Assembly (NCBI GenBank): GCA_903873955.1
Contig: CAIQQL010000061.1
Span: forward strand, 1 to 29,671
DNA length: 29,671 bases
From: an uncultured archaeon
GTDB lineage: Archaea > Nanobdellota > Nanobdellia > Pacearchaeales > GW2011-AR1
Direction: 5' to 3'
The position numbers and the translations under genes were made by a program. Below the pieces are notes generated by a model. It was not told the origin of the DNA, did no database searches, and saw only the letters and a list, made by a program, of their open reading frames with translations. Of the stretch, positions 28,901-29,671 are shown one piece after another (position 1 is the stretch's first letter; each line of letters begins with the position of its first letter).

Positions 28901-29671
28901 TCCATGGAAGTTGTTCCCTCTGCAGGTGACGTTGCCATTGGTCTCAAGGATGCAGGTGTGATATTGGCCTGCAGTCACTTGTTTAGCGTCTCCCCCAAGA
29001 TAATTCCAGTCTTGGCCATAGTTGCTAAGGCCCCAACAATACACATTGCTGTTGTTCTTCAATACGCAACTGTGATATCCTCCGACAGCGACTTGTACGG
29101 CGTCCCTGTTGCTGTAATTGGCGGATTGCCCGCTACTATTATATCCTTGGCAGAAGACATTGCCATTGGTCTCAAGGATACAGGTATGGAATTGCCCGAC
29201 ACTGACTTGTTGAGCATTAGAACCCAGATAGTTATTGGACTGATTATAATTATTTGATCCTTGGCAGTACACATTTCCTTCTGCGGTGACGATGCAGGTA
29301 TTGTCCTCTCCTGCGCTGATGTTTGTGGCATTGAGGTGTGTGAGGAAGAGGGATGAGTTTACTAGTGCGCCTGCATTATTATACAGGAAGAAGCTGACAT
29401 TTCTTAGGAAAGATCCGCTGGTGCTGACATTGGCAATGAAGTAGTTGTTACCCAGATTGCTTCCAGAAGCAGGCGTAGGTGAGATGAAGGTGATAGTTGG
29501 GCTTATCTGAGGCAAGGACATATTCACCGTAAAGTTTACTATGCTACTGTTCACATTGCCGCTGGTGTCATTGGCGTAGAAAATGAAGTTATAATTTCCG
29601 TTGGAAAGATTGAGGGTTAGGGGCACACTATAACTCGCATTGCTTGTGCCATTAAAGAACCATAAGGAAGC
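25937..29671 (-). CDS. giant surface protein with RCC1-like propeller and Ig-like domains (5' partial)
   Basis: The frame is open to the window edge (15 further codons before a GTG at 29626), so the N-terminus is missing; at least 1244 residues are seen. After an Ig-like domain, seven 38-residue RCC1-like repeats (about 28520-29320) each carry C-(I/V/A)-L/V...NV-x-C-x-G, enough for a closed seven-bladed propeller with one Cys pair per blade. Several Ig-like domains rich in Asn/Ser/Thr follow, then a module near FFTLSTSSFSGFSI, an 11-Gly run (about 26460-26492), a thrombospondin-like Cys module, one membrane segment and a 57-residue basic cytosolic tail. Many N-glycosylation sequons. Probably adhesion or host contact. 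Confidence 0.8.
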   Translation of the reverse strand, partial: ASLWFFNGTSNASYSVPLTLNLSNGNYNFIFYANDTSGNVNSSIVNFTVNMSLPQISPTITFISPTPASGSNLGNNYFIANVSTSGSFLRNVSFFLYNNAGALVNSSLFLTHLNATNISAGEDNTCIVTAEGNVYCQGSNNYNQSNNYLGSNAQQVSVGQFHTCILETNGNVFCQGYNSSGQSANYSNRDAVQVAVGGYHSCVLKNNSNVYCWGLSNYGQDWNYLGGDAKQVTAGQYHTCILETNGNVTCRGNNFHGETNGYSGGDAIQITAGLIHTCALKSNGNVTCWGDNTNLQSTGYSLGDAIQVSAGKYFTCVLTRNGNVTCWGENSAGQGTNYTSGDAQQIAGGRAHLCILTNKNNVVCQGDNTYNQSRAYTPSSQTYSASFTALANGVYTYNATLCDKLNQCNATETRTVLINASVAPYLISLNFTVPSNLTYSWNMNAPFFVTWNTSSAITLAEVIVNGIPYPLSTTNGLTYVTSLNLSTGAYNVSFIANGSVFNSTTASFFSITPAISQLHFSASPATIYYGANANISASENNSGDADCTYLLTRNGSAIGTGSFLLDADLLNAGVYQYSYSSSGCTNYSATSVNFTLTILPQPVAVYLMLNGSRSNVTIAAGSKLNVTTSVINGSGSLVELYNQGDNFGAIHAAPQMNQLGVFNITGIYVGDQNYLSATETWWVTVIDLLYPQFSSFASNNGSVLGSGTGLFNASISNTNGSVFLNLSGALYPATFSNGVYQASAPVTQGVYNYSWITYGNGPGNNQNISAVLSYTVLPSLPLIISSSYTPHVYINGSRTLNITFFINASYANSTWASLFGPNASLFNFSLNNGMNTSLSPSFALPGRYNVSFSANNSQGIVVSTGATPLDVLLPLPSPFNTTVITANNTGINVSWTLYYNNQSILSGSAFNGSIEDLLTSALVDLEFQSYGGTFRVLFHNLNLSLESNKIFGLDLLGTPASGFNITYGVNNSFSLNGNATVTLYYDAVHLNDTQIWLYKCDAWNFATESCTGSWVNTSASINRTGHFFTLSTSSFSGFSIKSEVAASASNGTNSSGGTTSSGGGGGGGGGGGSTSTSCTTNWTCTTWTICTNSTRTQSRTCTLTNSSCSTDLTKPLELQNCSLNKTLSNNTRLNATLDNIAQSPARNITSSKPTMDAAAQEKLQAMIRYVIIIVVLLAIAVYLALIMHAERRGAGKKGKEAIPDNKKPKDEGGKKVLAQPKRLSDHHHRKVDSNKQLKEIMAEY

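Overview
The window looks like a chromosomal segment from an archaeon, most likely a DPANN lineage of the Woesearchaeota/Pacearchaeota type. The clade is inferred from style, not from a marker gene. Reasons: an Lhr-family helicase grouped with an SbcD/Mre11-related archaeal phosphoesterase; A/T-rich TATA-like boxes placed 24-30 nt before start codons, so most transcripts look leaderless; only two strong Shine-Dalgarno genes; AbrB/PIN toxin-antitoxin pairs; many tiny membrane proteins; and large Ser/Asn/Thr-rich surface proteins with Ig-like, RCC1-like and thrombospondin-like repeats.

Layout. 1-4005: 3' end of an unknown gene, then a minus-strand group of Lhr-like helicase, unknown 147-aa protein and metallophosphoesterase, probably DNA repair. 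4184-7000: a secreted Fn3-like protein, a small winged-helix protein, and two convergent coiled-coil/linker/winged-helix proteins. 7000-12100: accessory region with a DUF378 protein, small membrane proteins and long non-coding spacers rich in palindromes. Three small genes here are interrupted: a frameshift at a C8 run, an in-frame TAA, and a frameshift with an apparent internal deletion. 12100-16400: small unknown genes and two tandem AbrB-antitoxin/PIN-toxin operons, punctuated by a hairpin repeat family with a GAA loop. 16645-21131: small secreted and membrane proteins and an array of paralogous ~130-aa proteins that appear lineage specific, with decayed copies of their 66-nt gene ends between them. 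21350-24664: mini membrane proteins, a 38-aa Lys/Ala/Pro-rich protein with a strong ribosome site, and membrane-anchored unknown proteins. 24692-29671: two minus-strand surface proteins, one with seven alternating Cys-rich repeats and one giant protein (N-terminus beyond the window) with a seven-bladed RCC1-like propeller.

The most interesting signals lie between the genes. They are (i) a recurring motif near AAAGTTCG(G/T)TTWA, often directly after stop codons; (ii) a palindrome TTTTTATCGTCGATAAAAA and relatives, twice part of a longer element with a conserved TTTACACTACA loop; (iii) six GTTTAAAC-centred palindromes; (iv) the GAA-loop hairpin repeats; and (v) the paralogue array with its decayed tails. 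None could be compared with databases here, so all functional ideas about them are inference.
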